The notes under the pieces were generated by a model. The model searched no databases and was not told the origin of the DNA. It saw only the letters and a list, made by a program, of their open reading frames with translations. DNA of 64,000 bases from Isoetes taiwanensis. Taxonomy: Eukaryota > Streptophyta > Lycopodiopsida > Isoetales > Isoetaceae. Made by a program: the position numbers and the translations under genes. This document shows, one piece after another, positions 1-13,287 of this stretch. Every line of letters begins with the position of its first letter. The stretch's first letter is position 1. Location: NCBI GenBank assembly GCA_021234155.1, contig JAJEKV010000053.1, forward strand, positions 3,225,025 through 3,289,024, in the 5' to 3' direction.

Positions 1-3000
1 TGGAAAAGTTTCAAGGCCCTAACATAGAATTTTTATTTTACAAGATGAACTTCCGCTCTGATGCCAATTCTTACATGCCATCTCTAGTTTCTGCAGATTC
101 GACAAACTAATACATAGAATCAAGTATAATCTCTGATAACAGGATCTCTTGGCATAAATTCACCACCCAACTGGACCCAGACTTGCAAACACTAGAAATA
201 AGATCTATCTGGCTCTTCCTAATCTGAGAATCTAACAGACAACCACTCTATTTCAAGTACAACAGTGGTTTCCAATTGAAATGCAAAGGCCTCCTCTAAC
301 TCTCTAGAAAATTGAGGATTACAATACTGAGGCTTATTCAAGAATTGACTTAATTTTGCAATGGATTTAGGAAATAAACTATTCTCAAGCTTCTACGATT
401 CCATGATTATAGAATTAGGATGCATATATATGCTATATATACATTTGAAAAGGTTTTTCTTTAGCTCAAGAAGAGCTGCCTTTTGCCTAATCTAGCTAAA
501 TCTGCCTAAATCAGCTCACAATGTCTTCACTTCTAATTCCAATCCATTCCAGATCATTCTGTTTGGTTCCAGATTTCACATGTTGATGTCTAGATTTTCC
601 TTTGGTTACTACTACCATAGTAGACCATAGGTATTCTTTTTCAAATCTACTATCTTTTCTAGGCTTTAAGCATGAGTTTGCATCTGTGTTCATTTTGCAA
701 GTCTTCTGAGCCACGCCCCCGACCTTATGTTGTAACGATTTCTTCCCTTCTCAAGGTTGATCGACCTCCATCATCTACCTTGCTGGAATAACCACTTTTT
801 CTCAAAGCTAGTCACTGGGCTATATGCTTTGAAGGGTTTCAACCTTTTTCCAAAGTTCGTCATCTGATTATCTGCTTCAAAATGTTTTTTCTAAGGTTTA
901 CCATTTGCCTATAAGACTTCTATACTAAGGATCTTGTTAGACAATTACCTCCTTACATCTTGACTCAAGAGCAATATTCGATTGAGAAAATACTCTTTCA
1001 TTAACTCAAATAAAAAACTATGTTCAAGTCAATACACCATTCACATGCACATACAAACTTCTTTACTTTATTTATCTTTCAGATGACCAATTTGAGGCTA
1101 TCCTCTCTCATAGGCTTTTATCTTTTCTTTGTCACATTGGGCATAGGATTCCAGGTATAGCATCAACAAATCGAACATGCAAGAGGTCATGCTTTTGCTC
1201 CTCAACAGTTTCAATTTCATTTTATGTATGTGGAGCCTCAGCTAGTTCAAGACAATCCTTTTTCATTCTTATCCTTTCTTGCTTCCTCTGCAGCTAAAAT
1301 ACCTCATGCATATACAATCAAAGCTAATCCTAAAAAGAAGTTAAAGCTTCCCAAAGCGAAGGGATTGCATATCTTCCTCTAGCTCGTTGTAATTCACCTA
1401 TGTCAAAGTTTCCAAAACAAAGGTAACATAGTGAAGTTGATGCCACAACTTCAAGGAAGAACTCAAACAAAACTAATCCTTCAAACATGTTAAAAGTGGG
1501 AAATTCCATTAACACTATGGAGCTTCAAAGTACAACTACTATTTCAGCGGCACAATGCGGGTTTCAAATTGCAACATATTCAACGGCTTGAATTTTATCT
1601 TATTCTTAAAATAAAACTTCTCCAATTCTCTTTCATGCCGGTAGCATTCTTTCCAAACCACTATTTACTCGTGATCGAGTTTAAGCGCAGCCCCCCCCTC
1701 CCTCCCCCAAAAAAAAAAAAAAAAAAAAAACCCAAAACAAAAGAACTACATTTTGCTGCATCTACATGATCCTCTACAATTGAATGGAGGTTGATACATT
1801 TTCGTGTATTTTTCATGTGGACATGACTGCCATACATGAACCTTAAAAATGCCCATTAATGGTCCATCATGGGACAGTCTAGTCTTGCCATGCACCAAAA
1901 AATCAGGAGTTCCACTTCCTTGAGCTTGGAACAATGCATCAGTTTCTCTTGAATTTATATAGTTTGTTAAAATTATGTAGCTTCTGTTGTAACCTCCTGG
2001 ATTAATATATATATCCTCCTTGCTATTAATTGAATTCCATATCTTGTGAAGGATATGGTAGCATGCAGTAAGATTATGTTTCTTGATGCTAGAGATAGTC
2101 TGGATCCTCTGCCGCCACTCACATATCCTTGAGCTTGTGACCACCCCGTGCTGCAAATGCACGTCTTGCATAAAGATTTTTGTTATATGCCAATCAAAAA
2201 TGAATCTCTCAGGCATTTTGCACATAAAGATTTAGGAATTTTAGCATTCATATCCTTAAATTTCGTAATAAATTTTCTCTCCTCAAGGGACATCCATGGT
2301 AAAGATGTTTCAAGTTGCTAACCACATGGATCATAGGCCAGCACTGTCGATACTGATGTCCCAAGATTGGCGTAAATTGACCTTTTGTCAATGCTTACGC
2401 CATTGCTGACCTCAAACGACTTATATTATGGGCATCCCTGAAGGTGTTGGTATATCTTGCTAACCAAGTTAGAGTATATCTAACGGCATAGATAACATTT
2501 CCAATGCAATTCATCTTTGATAAGGGATAAGCAATTTTAGTAGCACCTTACCTTCCATAATTCAATCTTCATTGTGGCCAAACCCTAGAATTGATCAATT
2601 TTCTTTATATACAAGAAAAGAATCTACCTATGCTGAATTCCTGTAAAGATGATTCACTAGCAATAATTCTTCCAAGTCTTCAAGGCACCCCTCTGAGGAA
2701 AGTTCTCTGGATTGGCTTTTCGAACAGCCTGACGAAGAATCATATGTCAAACATTTACCAAATACATGACAGTAAGAGCTACTACCACTTAAGTAAGACA
2801 ACGAAATGAACATGTACTAAGTCGGAACAATTGAAAATGTGCTAAAGAACATTGTGTGTCTCCATAGGAAGCGTTAACCTTGATGGAAGGGGGCAGCACC
2901 TGTTGCCATAACTGTTACAATGTAGCTCTAAAAGCAATGAACATAGCTCTAAGTGCACTAAACATATCATCCCCCTCTATCGCTCCCCTGCAAATGCCCC

Positions 3001-3879
3001 TTCTCAAAATCATGACCAAGTAAAACATGATAGTTCAAAATGTAAAAAACGGTATAAGCCAAACAATATGCACTAACAATATGCCAACGAATTCATACAA
3101 AAGCAATGCTTCATCAAATATTTCACTCTGAATGCCTTTCCAGAAGAATCTAAAAGAAATTTTTATACATTAGTCTATAATGATTGATAGAGATGATTTT
3201 GGTTGCACTCTGGTATGAGTAATTAATAAAGAGAGAAAACAAGAACTTATTCTTGTTATACGATGATGTTGGCATGATGGAAAGGACGGGTGGGTCAACT
3301 ACATCTCTATGTCACATTTTTGTTATTTTCTTTACCGTAATCACTAAGAGCATGCCATATGTTTCCCCAACGGCCACCCTGAAGTCCCCCCTTTCATATT
3401 ATATAAATTGCCCTTGTGGCCTTTTTTACATTCTATAAAGGGAGGTGAAAGTGGACTCCCCACGGAGTCCCCTTACATGGCGTAAAAGGTATTATATCAT
3501 ATTAATCTCACAAAACAAAAGTCCTCCTATTTGAGTAAATGGGAGCATTCTCCAATAATTTATAAAAAAAAAAAAAAAGAAAAAAGAAATTTGAACTATT
3601 CAAGATTTCCCATTGTTTTACAAGAACTGACATGGTCACATGGCAACGATATCAAACAACTACATGTAGGTAGGCTGGAATAATGGAAAATAAGCAATTC
3701 TCAAGCATTTTGATCTTGAAGTTAAAGGCTAAGCTTAATTCTTAATTCTCAAGATTTTTATATGGATTAAATTCTTTCAATATTTTTGTTCAAGCATGTA
3801 AGGAGTCTTTGGACTAGTCTAGAATTTGGATAGACTAGTCTGTGGTTAGACAGCATGTCAAATGGACCAAACCTCAAGC
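1..3879. other. No recognisable gene; AT-rich DNA
   Basis: I see no coding region, RNA gene or element that I can name here. Only low-complexity runs stand out: a C-run followed by about 20 A at 1690-1730, and an A-rich run at 3564-3590. The longest open frame (1746-2225, minus strand) has one stretch that vaguely recalls the end of a PPR protein but lacks repeated 35-residue units, so I do not call it. Confidence 0.5.
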
Positions 3880-4172
3880 ATTTGAGGAATAGATAGCTTC
3901 ACAGGAAACATAATTCACTGCAATGTACTCAGCTTCTGTGTTAGCTAATGTATTTGCCAGCAAGTATAAAAACATATCCAGAAATGGATCGGCAATCATG
4001 ATTGTCACTAGCCCAATTGGCATTGGAGTATCTATGTAGAGGAGTCATATCTGTGATGCTTTGATATCGAAGTCTCCGCTAAAGAGCACCTATAATAATG
4101 TACTTGAGAACTTGCTTAAGGGTAGCACAATGAGTAGATCATCTACATAGCATAAGACAATGAGAGGAAGGA
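3880..4172 (-). mobile_element. Ty1/copia pol remnant (RT end and RNase H)
   Basis: On the minus strand, translation from about 4170 gives the reverse transcriptase motif YVDDLLIV. It is followed, with frame changes, by a linker rich in basic residues and an RNase H core. NANWASDNHDCRSISGYVF matches the copia pattern DADWA-D-RRSTSGYVF, and TEAEYIAV lies a little further on. The usual ISW-SKKQ-VALSS segment between the last two is missing, and several stops and shifts are present, so the copy is dead. No LTR, primer site or other pol domain is seen nearby, so it is a fragment. The order RT then RNase H with SGYVF/TEAEY wording is typical of copia rather than gypsy elements. Confidence 0.75.
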
Positions 4173-4383
4173 AGGAAGGAAGGTTCTTTTATCGTCCGCG
4201 GAGGTTTCATGTTTGGTTAACGAAGTCCCTTGCATATGATATAATAGGAAGGATTTCCCTTTCCCAGATTTGTTGCCATTTTATCATTCCCCAAAAATTG
4301 TAACATTTATATTATTTGAAAGCATAACCTGATGTAGACAAGTACAATTAGACTCATGTATAATAATTTTAATAGCAGAACGT

Positions 4384-7121
4384 TTAATCCTTTTTCTTTC
4401 GAAATCCACATCCTATGGCCCTAAAAAGAGAGAGTAACCAGATCCATACTATTACATACCATCTTCTATTTGAAGGTTGCTTTGTTGAAGGTGGACCAAA
4501 CAATCCTTTGTATAGTTCTTTTTGCTTTTCATATAGCTGTTTATCTTATTGAGCCAGAACATGCAATTCATGAATTAATGCCTTATCATCAAGCGCCAGT
4601 TGCTTTACTTTTTTAAAATCATTCCTTGCTTCATCTGTTCTGCCAAGAGCAGCTTGTGCCTTACCACGTCGATAGAGAGCTTTAACATTATCTAAGGTAC
4701 TGTAATCTATCATAATCCACAAAAGCATTACCCTTGTCAAGCTAAAAATGTTTCATTCAACTTGTGATTTACCATGTTGCATTATCCAATTGCTTCCTCA
4801 TATTTTTCAAGCTTCAGATAGCAGGCCGCAATGTTCAAATGGCATGGTAACTTCACAGCATTCGCCATGTCCTTATACTTTCCAAATAACTGAAATATAA
4901 AGTCATCTCCCATCTAGGCTAGTGCCTGCAAAAAATAAGCATAATTGTGAGACTTGCAGATCAAAAACTAGAGGTCAAATTAGCCCTGGACCCTTAAAAA
5001 GCAACGAAGAGTTGTGCTCATAAAGAAGCTATCATGTGCAAAACAACATATTGCAAAATAGATATGGGATAACTATCAGGAATCCCTAAAAATTACCAAA
5101 TCATATTGTTGCATGGCTTCTTCAATACTTTTTGATTTAAAAGCTTCATTTCCATCAACCCTCCTACGGTCTGCAGATTCAATGCGCTCTTCAACCGTCA
5201 TCTCAGCACGTGACCTACCCTGTTGACAGAACAACAAAGAATCCTTAAACAATGCTGTTAAATCTCCTGCAGTTGTGCAAATTATAACATTATACATTCC
5301 TAAACCTTTCATCTCATACATAACAAAATTGTGAGACAAGTCCTCCAGCCATAGCCATCATGCAAAGGCACGTGGCCTGCATCCTTTGTGAGCATTAAGT
5401 ACACATTTACTCATCAGTGCCATTCTAGAAACTTGGGTGTGTGATTCAAGTTTGCAATAAACAGTTCATTCCAGTTCAAAAGGATTCACATGTACCATAG
5501 GACTTTATAGAAGCAAGACACATAACTCCCCTCAAATTAAATTCTTATAACACACAATCTCTTTTCTCACATGTTTGAAGAAAAATCAATTTCTTCTAAC
5601 ATCCAGTTGCAACACATGAACTCAATGGTTATTGAGCTTACTTCCTTTACGTCTTCAAATCCAATCAGCTCAACTTCATAAATCAAATCAGCCATTGGTG
5701 GAACATTAGGGAAAGAGAAGTTCCCTTCTTTCCCATAACCCAGCTGCCAGCCTACATGAAACAGAGCTCGTTCACCGGCTTTCATACTTGCAACTCCCAT
5801 TGCAAGGCCACAAAGGACTGGTTTTTCTGCAAAAATGACCAATATGAGATTCTTTACAATCACATTTCCCTGAAAACTCATCTGTGTGAATCAGGAAAGG
5901 TCCAGTATCCGGAATTAGAGTGTCAGTAGATAATCTCACAAATCCCAGGCACAGATTTCTCATATCACATCGAAACCAACTGATGAGACCTGTGAATCTT
6001 GTAGAAAAAAAGTGCAACAACATGGAGATGCCATTGTAAAGTGCTTAATTTCATGGCCATGGTGCTTTACATATCATTAGCTAATATATTACCGAACGAG
6101 ATAAGATAGCATACCATGTCCAAGGACAAGTTCCATAGGTTGCTGCTCTTGCCAAGTGTCATCAAACTTGTGCATTGTACTTTCCGTCCATGCTCGATAA
6201 TGCACTGGTTCAATTCAACATAAGCATAAGTAAAACTTTCCAGCAACAAACCACTTGTATAAAACATGCAAGCTACTTCCACCGAACTGCAACCTTAATG
6301 ACAAACATATATTGAGTAGAGTTTTTTTTGAAATCTTAATAGAAGTTTAATGACTACTCTTACCTATGTAATCCCAGTCCCTACAAGCATTCACCCAGGA
6401 AATTAATTAGCAACCTTGAAGGCGCCCTTGCCTATGCTAAGTAATTTTCTCAAAGCGCTCAACAACTAGGCACATTCCAGATATACTATCACAAATATGA
6501 AATCTCACAGAAACAGGTAGCATGCCGACGAGGCTTGTCTCCATGGCCTTCCTTTATTAACTGCTTTGAGACTCCATCAGCTATAATCTCCACCTCAGTA
6601 TCGACTTCCGGTGGATGTTGATTATCAGTTCTTAAGTGTTTGTGATCTCCCTCATTCTTTTTAATACTAACATCCTCCCCGGCAGATTGACCTGCAGACC
6701 ATTTCCATTTTAAAAAAAACAATTAAGACAGCATGTACATCATATCAATACACACAAATAAATATGCGTTGCAATTAGACAGGCTACAATGTGATCATAG
6801 ACAGTGAAACATTGGACCCTCTTTCCGTGTATGCACGGGGATGCATAGGATCTTTCAGTGCAGTGCAGCATATTAAGCCTTCCAACTTTTGCAACGCTGC
6901 AATGTTTTATAACAGGTCTACAGTATATGATTTAATGCACCAAAGTCTCAAAAAAATTAAATGCTGAAAGATGTTTTCCTAACAAACGAACGATGCAATT
7001 GTCGGTCCTAAGTTAAAATCTCACCTGTTACAGGAATATTAGGAGATTCCCCGCTGCCAGGCTTGTTATCCAAGTCAAACTCTTCAACAATCTCTTGGGT
7101 AGTTGCTTTCTCCGCCCCCAT
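4384..7121 (-). pseudogene. TWD1-like: FKBP42 / TWISTED DWARF 1-like immunophilin pseudogene
   Basis: FKBP42/TWD1 is a membrane-anchored immunophilin co-chaperone that in plants supports ABCB auxin transporters. Exons read on the minus strand with GT-AG borders: 7121-7025, 6691-6509 (VSKQLIKEGHGDKP), 6204-6115 (HYRAWTESTMHKFDDTW), 5826-5642 (FKBP core, ERALFHVGWQLGYGKEGNF), 5219-5097 (MTVEERIESADRRRVDGNEA), 4925-4773 and about 4693-4384 (TPR repeats and C-terminus). Residue phase matches across the first five junctions. The last exon ends in a hydrophobic stretch (WYVIVWIWLLSLF) and a basic tail, as in the family's membrane anchor. Three in-frame stops break an otherwise well-conserved frame: TAG at 4916-4914, TAA at 4784-4782 and TAA at 4548-4546. 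The entry into the last exon is not clean. The first ATG is uncertain: an in-frame stop lies upstream, so I took the ATG at 7121. It could be a recent paralogue copy that kept its introns, not a retrocopy. Confidence 0.85.
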
Positions 7122-7740
7122 CTCACAAAACAGATCGATATCTCGGAGCTCCTGTGTTAAGACTTTGCATGCTCCACTTGCACCATCCGAGTTTGGAGAG
7201 CTAGAATTAGACCTGGCATTGGATTTGCAATCTTTCTATAATATTCGACAGCATAGTTCCGGCAGCAAAGCAAGAAGCTAGTGATGAGAGAGAGCTGAAA
7301 CGGATCTAGATTCAAAACAGAGAACCACGAGGGTTTTCCGGAAAGGAATAAAAGAAACGAAATGTGCTCTTTTAGTAGAAAGGTTCGAGAGCTTACAACT
7401 TAACCAAAAAGGGAGTATTTAATTGTGTAAAGTGAGAGTCATTTTTTTGGTTATCACTATTGTAGGAGTACTGATAATTGATTACCACTATTGGAGTACT
7501 ACTATTGGAGTATTTTGGTTATCAGCCTCAGCCAGACGATAACCTTACCTTCCTAACAAAGTTAAGGACGTGATCCATTTGTAATGTAGCATTGATCTTT
7601 CTCAATTGAATGCGCATCATTTTGACATGGAATATTAATGCAAACTGGTGCTTAGGTTGTATCAACTTTACAAATAAACTAGTTATAGATTAGATCAGAC
7701 AGACTGTTAATGTGGACAAATTGTCCACCTCCTTAACAGT
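7122..7740. other. Upstream flank of the FKBP42-like pseudogene
   Basis: This holds the presumed 5' leader and promoter side of the pseudogene. The region 7122-7260 can be read in frame with exon 1 upstream of the chosen ATG but meets a stop further up. Around 7445-7520 a short motif (CTATTGGAGTACT) repeats a few times. I see no other gene. Confidence 0.4.
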
Positions 7741-8530
7741 CTATTCAATAGAGCCCTATTGGATGGCTTACCTTCACAATGGACCATCGGCAGAGTGGTC
7801 CTAATACATAAGGCGGGTAATTCACACTGCCCTGCTCAATTATGGTCAGCTAGTTATTGGCAAAATGGTTGACCGGTATTTTTGGGCAGCAATTGACGGC
7901 ATGGGCAGAGGAAATGGGGATACATGCACTTGCACAAGTAGGGTTTAGGTCCAAATACTCCATAACCATATCTTAACATTGGGCGACCATATCCTCACAT
8001 TGGGCGCCTTGATAGAGGACAATAGAAAAAAAAAATGACAAGATTTTGTATTGTTGCTTCGTGGACTTTGCCAAAGCTTTCGACATAGTCTCTAGGGAGG
8101 AACTGTGGAAAAGATTTGATACAGTTGGGAGTCTCTGGGGAATCGCAAATGCAGTTTACAAGCCTTATGAAACTTGCTTAGCTCGAATGCTACCCCCATG
8201 AAGGATTACCAACAGTAGTATTGGGATTCGCCAAAGGGTGCCCAGTCTCTACTAGGTTGTTTGGAAGATTGGCTTGTACAACATGTAGGTGCAGATTGTA
8301 GATTGATCAGTTTTGAGGATTGGCTTGCACAGCATGGAGATGGAGGGGGCCAGGCTTGCATACCAAGTCATCCGGCAGCTAATATATGTGGATGACGTGG
8401 ACCTCTTAGCCTATATCCCAGCGAGTATGTAGCAGCATCTGGATGCCTTGAGTACTTTCTGCCAATTCACTGGAATGCGCATCAATTCACTTGCTTCACT
8501 TACCAAGGTCAAGACGTGGAAGTAGTGCAC
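7741..8530 (+). mobile_element. Decayed LINE (non-LTR) reverse transcriptase fragment
   Basis: Plus-strand translation in shifting frames gives the ordered motifs of a plant LINE reverse transcriptase. These are WTIGRVVLIHKAG near 7775, FVDFAKAFDIVSREELWKRF near 8055, GIRQGCPVS near 8225 and the catalytic box YVDDVDLLA near 8390, followed by QFTGMRIN near 8460. Stops and frameshifts lie between the blocks, so no product can be made. Neither an ORF1 nor a poly-A 3' end could be placed, so both ends are arbitrary. The wording (FVDFAKAFD, GCPVS, YVDD) fits L1-type plant LINEs. Confidence 0.75.
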
Positions 8531-10566
8531 ATGTACAATTACCTACGAGTGGAGTCCACTACTACCAAATATTGAAATATTTATATTAGGCTATAGGGAA
8601 CGCCAGACTGGAAGGCTTTATGCAATACATAACAACTGTCACATAACAGAGCTTTATGTGAATATCAGCCAACTTTTGTCAATATCTCTTCTCCATCGAG
8701 ATAGCATAAACTTAGTCTAAAACATTCCAAGCAACAACAAGTGAACTCACCATACCAAAATGCCGCCAAGCCTCCAACACTCCTAAGCCAATGGATATAC
8801 AGTAGCACACAAAGACATATAATTGTTTAGAGGAATCCACCAACACTCAGAGCTTAATTGTGTGCAAGCATCATGATTAATTTGAAATAAAGGTTTCGAA
8901 CCATCTCAAAAATCAAGTAGGCCCTTTAAGAATTGGGAAGCATTAGAATATAGGCTAAACCGAGATAAAAGGACCCAAGAAAGAACCACATCTTAAGTGT
9001 CGGGCCTCTCAAAAGAATACATTGTCCAAGTGCATGCACAACCAACCTCATTCTAGGTGCATGAATCATCCCCACCAGGTAGCGAGAAATGAACTTAGAG
9101 ATCATAAAACTCTGTAAGAGAAAGTTAATCATATCTAGACCATCGGCAAATCTTGGTTTGATACATGTGGACCAAGCGACCTTCACAACCACACATGTCT
9201 CAGTAACAACCCAAATGAATTGCAACAACCTTCTAGAATTTTGATTGTGGGGCCCACTAGAGAAGATGCTTACCCAGAGGCCTTCAATTCTAACATCCCA
9301 TGCATCTAAAGTAGAAATATGTCTATCCATAGGAATGTCCAACTAGAGTTTAGTGGAGTTACCACGAGGAAGCACTTTTTACAGATACCCATGAACACAT
9401 GGAGAAATAGCAACATCCAAGGTCCATAAAGCGCAGAGCACTTACCCACTCACTCGTAGAAGGACGATTAGCAATATTTGCTAGTGCAACACCTATATAT
9501 ACTTGCAAACATTTAAGTCTAGATCATTTGCAACATCTAAATCTGTAGTAGCTACATCTGTACCAACAATATTATTTGCTACTTCTGTCCAGCTGCATCT
9601 AAACCAACAATGTCATCTATACCAGCAACAATTAGACTAGCAACATCATCTATACCAACGTCATCTGTAGAAACTCTACTTGAAGCAGATCCAACTACAA
9701 CAAATCTGTCTACTTCCATTTCATCTGCCAAAGTTTAAGGCTAAACCTTAGCAGGCTTCCAAGGCCATACCCGTGTTTCATAAAATCTAGCACATACATT
9801 ACTAGAAGTAAGAGTCTGAGCCAAGCATTTGGATACAACAGTAGCCAAATTTTCCTTGGTAGGATCAACTCCATAGAAAGTATGCATAAATTGGGCTCTA
9901 GACTGGACTATCCAAAAATGCAGTGGAGTGTTCGCAAGATGTTACCACTTCCCTTGAAACCTATCAGATAAAGCTCAAAAAAGGAGGGATCATAGATTGT
10001 GAGGTCGTTTGAGACAAAGAATGGACCTCAAGAAAAGTTAACACATGTGATTGTTAGAACTATGGCGAAATCTACTTAAGGTCTGACTCCTCCCCTTTCT
10101 TATAAGAATGTATTGATGTAAAGTGATCTCTTGGATCCTTCTAAAACAGGAGATAACAATGAATGTCAGAATAAAGGGTTCAATGAGGACTATATAGATT
10201 TATTTTCTATATTGCACCCTTCTGCCACTGATATATTTTTCAGGAAAGCTTTTCTTATACATTATTTCCAAGAAATGCCTCTCAATTAGTGAAGCTAAAT
10301 TTTGGGTCATGAAAAATCGAATATCGTTTCTCTCCATTTTTAAGGTGGATGACAAGCCCCTTGAGGTTGTCTGTGGAGAAGAAGCTGCTTTGAACCAAAT
10401 TATTAAAAGGAAGATGGATTAGATTAATTATCAGCCATTCTATATTATGAAGTGGGATTCCAATTATATTCCAGACAGACCAGATCTAATTTGTACCATG
10501 ACTTGTAATTTTTTTTCCCAACCTCCCCTCTGCCTTCTGGACCAGACCTCAAACCAGAGCCATTTC
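8531..10566. other. No recognisable gene
   Basis: No coding pattern I can name. At 9480-9730 there are loosely repeated short words (CATCTATACCAAC, GCAACATCTA). Around 10310-10420 one frame reads smoothly (VDDKPLEVVCGEEAALNQII) and may be a scrap of an old coding region, perhaps retroelement-derived, but it is too short to assign. Confidence 0.4.
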
Positions 10567-12120
10567 TGTGACGTTCCACATATTTATACGCCTTTTGGGT
10601 ATAAATACAAGGCACATCACTATGAATAATTAATGGTGCATTAATTATTCATAAGCTAAGGGTAGCTATGTTGATCATTAATTATTAAGGTGGAAACCTA
10701 ACCCTAAACCCTAATTCGAATTTAGGGCTTAACCTAATATTAAAAGGGGTTAAAATATTAAATTAGTTAATAATAATAACCAATTTAGAGTTGCCACCTG
10801 GCCCAGATAGATTGGGCAAATCATGCTTGCCAATTTGGGACACCCAAATTGGGGCTCCCACTCCAATTTGCCCCAATTCGAATTGGGAGGAAATTGGTGG
10901 AGGAGGAGCTGTTGTTCAACCTTGGTTCCAGCCAGAAAGATGGAGAACCAGAGAGATAGCTATGATACCGGTTAGTTTTAGCATAGCTTGTATTCTTCTG
11001 ACCCTTGTTTGAGTAGATGGCTGATTAGATTCTATTCTATGGTCTATTTATGATGATGATGGATGTTTGTATCTGATTGTTGTTTTCTCTTTATGTTCCT
11101 CCTGTGTTCTATTGGATTAAGGGGGGGTAGAGACCTAAAGGCTATCTAGATTTAGTGATGCTCCTAGCTAGAATCTCTTAAATCCCATTAAATGCGACCT
11201 GTGCACAAGAGCCCACCGGGTTGTGGATGCTATGTTCTGATTCAGCACCAGATAACGGCCGTGACGGTGAAACGGAGGTGGAATCCTTCCTAGTATGACT
11301 ACAAGATTCCTATAGTGTGCTAGGCTTATAATCGATCACCGTGTAGGGCCGAGTATGGGACTGACACCTTCTGGGTGGCCAGATACGTACCTAAAGGGAT
11401 GTCTTGGGCTCGATGGGCTCGTTGGGGTGACCTATGGGCTTTCGGGGGAGGGGAGGGGAGGTTAAAGTCGGGTACGGATGTGTGGTCACCAGTGGTGGCA
11501 CGATCCTCTAGCCACCCATGGTACCATCATGTTCTGGGAGTGAATTTATTTCCTCCCTGTCTCATCGGATCGGGGAGATGTAACCCGAAGTAGTCTCATA
11601 GGGTGAATCCATGAGATTTCGTCTTCGGAAGGCTATAACCACGTCATAAGATGATTCAGCCTATCTGCAAAGTGTGCACAGGAGGGATGGATGGAGTGGA
11701 CTACCCTAGTCATTGTTCTATGCTAGCCAATGCCTTTGTTATGATTTCCTCTGTTGTTATCCGAAGGCCTTGACTGTCAGTTGACCCCCTTGGGTCTGAG
11801 CCCGGGGTAGAATCCTTATTTCTGATGCATTTCCTATGTTGTATTGGTACTCTGTTGTTATTTGTGTGATGATGGATGGGCCACCCTTTGTGGTGGCATA
11901 TTATTTATTTGTATTCTTGCCAGGTGTACGCTTCTGCTATATAGGATTCCCATAGAAGACGTGGGACAAATGACACCCCTGTGTCCTTCACCCAGACATC
12001 TGGCCATCACAGGTGGTCCGAGGTACGGAGAGCCTTTCTATGGTAGTGTAGTCGCCATGGAAGAGGGGATTTTCCATATTTATACAATGGGAGCATTGTA
12101 TAGGTTCGGGGAGCATCACA
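10567..12120 (+). repeat. LTR of the same Ty3/gypsy family as the 45-59 kb element
   Basis: This 1554-bp segment starts TGTGACGTTCCACATATTTA and ends CATCACA. That matches the TGTGACATTCCAAGTATTTA start of the LTR at 45442. Internal blocks run in the same order: 'GTAGAGACC', 'CACAAGAGCCCACCGG', 'GGGTATGGGACTGACACC', 'GTGTGCACAGGAGGG', and 'GATGGATGGGCCACCC' followed by 'GTGGTGG'. The two copies are clearly diverged. A canonical primer site follows directly, so this was a 5' LTR in plus orientation. No pol and no second LTR follow, so it is a truncated element. Confidence 0.88.
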
Positions 12121-12121
12121 A

Positions 12122-12133
12122 TGGTATCAGAGC
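12122..12133 (+). other. Primer binding site, initiator-Met tRNA type
   Basis: TGGTATCAGAGC begins one base after the LTR end and is the common plant retroelement primer site complementary to the 3' end of initiator methionine tRNA. It fixes the LTR boundary and the plus-strand orientation of this remnant. Confidence 0.9.
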
Positions 12134-12537
12134 ATGATCTTGGTAGATCAGATCATAGCACTGGCCATGTCTAACTCGTTAGACCGGTTAAATAGTAGGG
12201 AACCTCCAATGTAGGAAAGTTACACCAAATACGTAAGTAGGATTATTTTTGGCCTAAGTAGGTGATGAATGAGCTTGATAGGAAGAAAAAATCAAAATAT
12301 TAAGATGAGATTATGTTGTTCTTCCACAGCCCATAACTTTCTCTAGGAAATTCAGATTGAGGCGATTTTTGTTCTATTGCGTCCAGAATAGGACACCCCT
12401 TTGGATGACTCTCTAGTATAAAAATATAGGGCTAAAACCCAAATCAAGCGTACTCGAAAAAAAAGCAACATTAGTTTTCAATTTAAAGTGCCTAAAATCC
12501 CTTTTACGCCGGTTTGATCAAGCAGGTGCCCATTGAT

Positions 12538-12622
12538 CAATTTTTTTTTTTTTCCGCCCCCATTTCAAACCCGTGACCTCCTAATTCCAACCCTAGTTCC
12601 TTACCACCATGACCTTCCTTAA
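12538..12622 (-). mobile_element. Possible tRNA-derived SINE head
   Basis: On the minus strand a segment resembles an internal Pol III promoter. A stretch like an A box (GGTGGTAAGGAACT) is followed about 35 bases later by GGTCACGGGTTTGAAAT, which is close to a B box, and then by a run of A. Only the promoter-like part is seen, no target duplication was found, and chance similarity is possible. Confidence 0.3.
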
Positions 12623-13287
12623 GTATGTTATATATGTTTTATATTTCTTATACACATCTACTTCTAAGTTACTTTTTCAAGGGATATAGTAGTTCTCAAT
12701 TTATTTATAGTGGCTCGTTTTTCTATTTAAATTAAAAGACCGCCTTAGTAGAATCCATGCTATGGTGGCAACAACTCCTGCCGCCTAAGGGTCATTATTG
12801 GCCTCGGCAAATGGGTTCCCGACCATAGTATAGCAACCGCGGTCGATGCAAGATGGACGATTTGACTACTCCGGCGAGATAGAATCTTCTAAGTTGGATC
12901 CTAATCCGCTCTCCCTTTGATAAACTTTTGCTTTCATAACGATACCGTAGAAGTACAAAGTTCTCCAAGATCGATATTTAAATATTTTTCTCTCGGTAGA
13001 TCGTTGGTAGCAAAAAATTTTCAACCCCCGCCGTTTAATCTCTAGTACCTTCATCTCGCTTATGCTATTTTATTCAACTTCACATGTCAGGAGCTAAGTA
13101 GCACTATAGATCCAACCATATCTAATGCTGTTTCTTTTAGCTCTAAGCCTTGACTCACCTTACTACTCAGAGAATAGACCTCTCTTGACCCAACCAACTA
13201 GACATTGCCATGCAGCAACCCTCTAGGCCTTGGATTTGTAAATTGTACCATCACCCTTCACTACTTTTATTTATGTTCATGCTCCTT

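Noticed and set aside
1746-2225. 159-codon minus-strand frame with slight PPR-like wording
   Set aside because: No repeated 35-residue units and no E or DYW motif that I can defend.
8926-9342. 138-codon minus-strand frame
   Set aside because: No recognisable motif, no splice or start context, and no neighbouring coding pattern.
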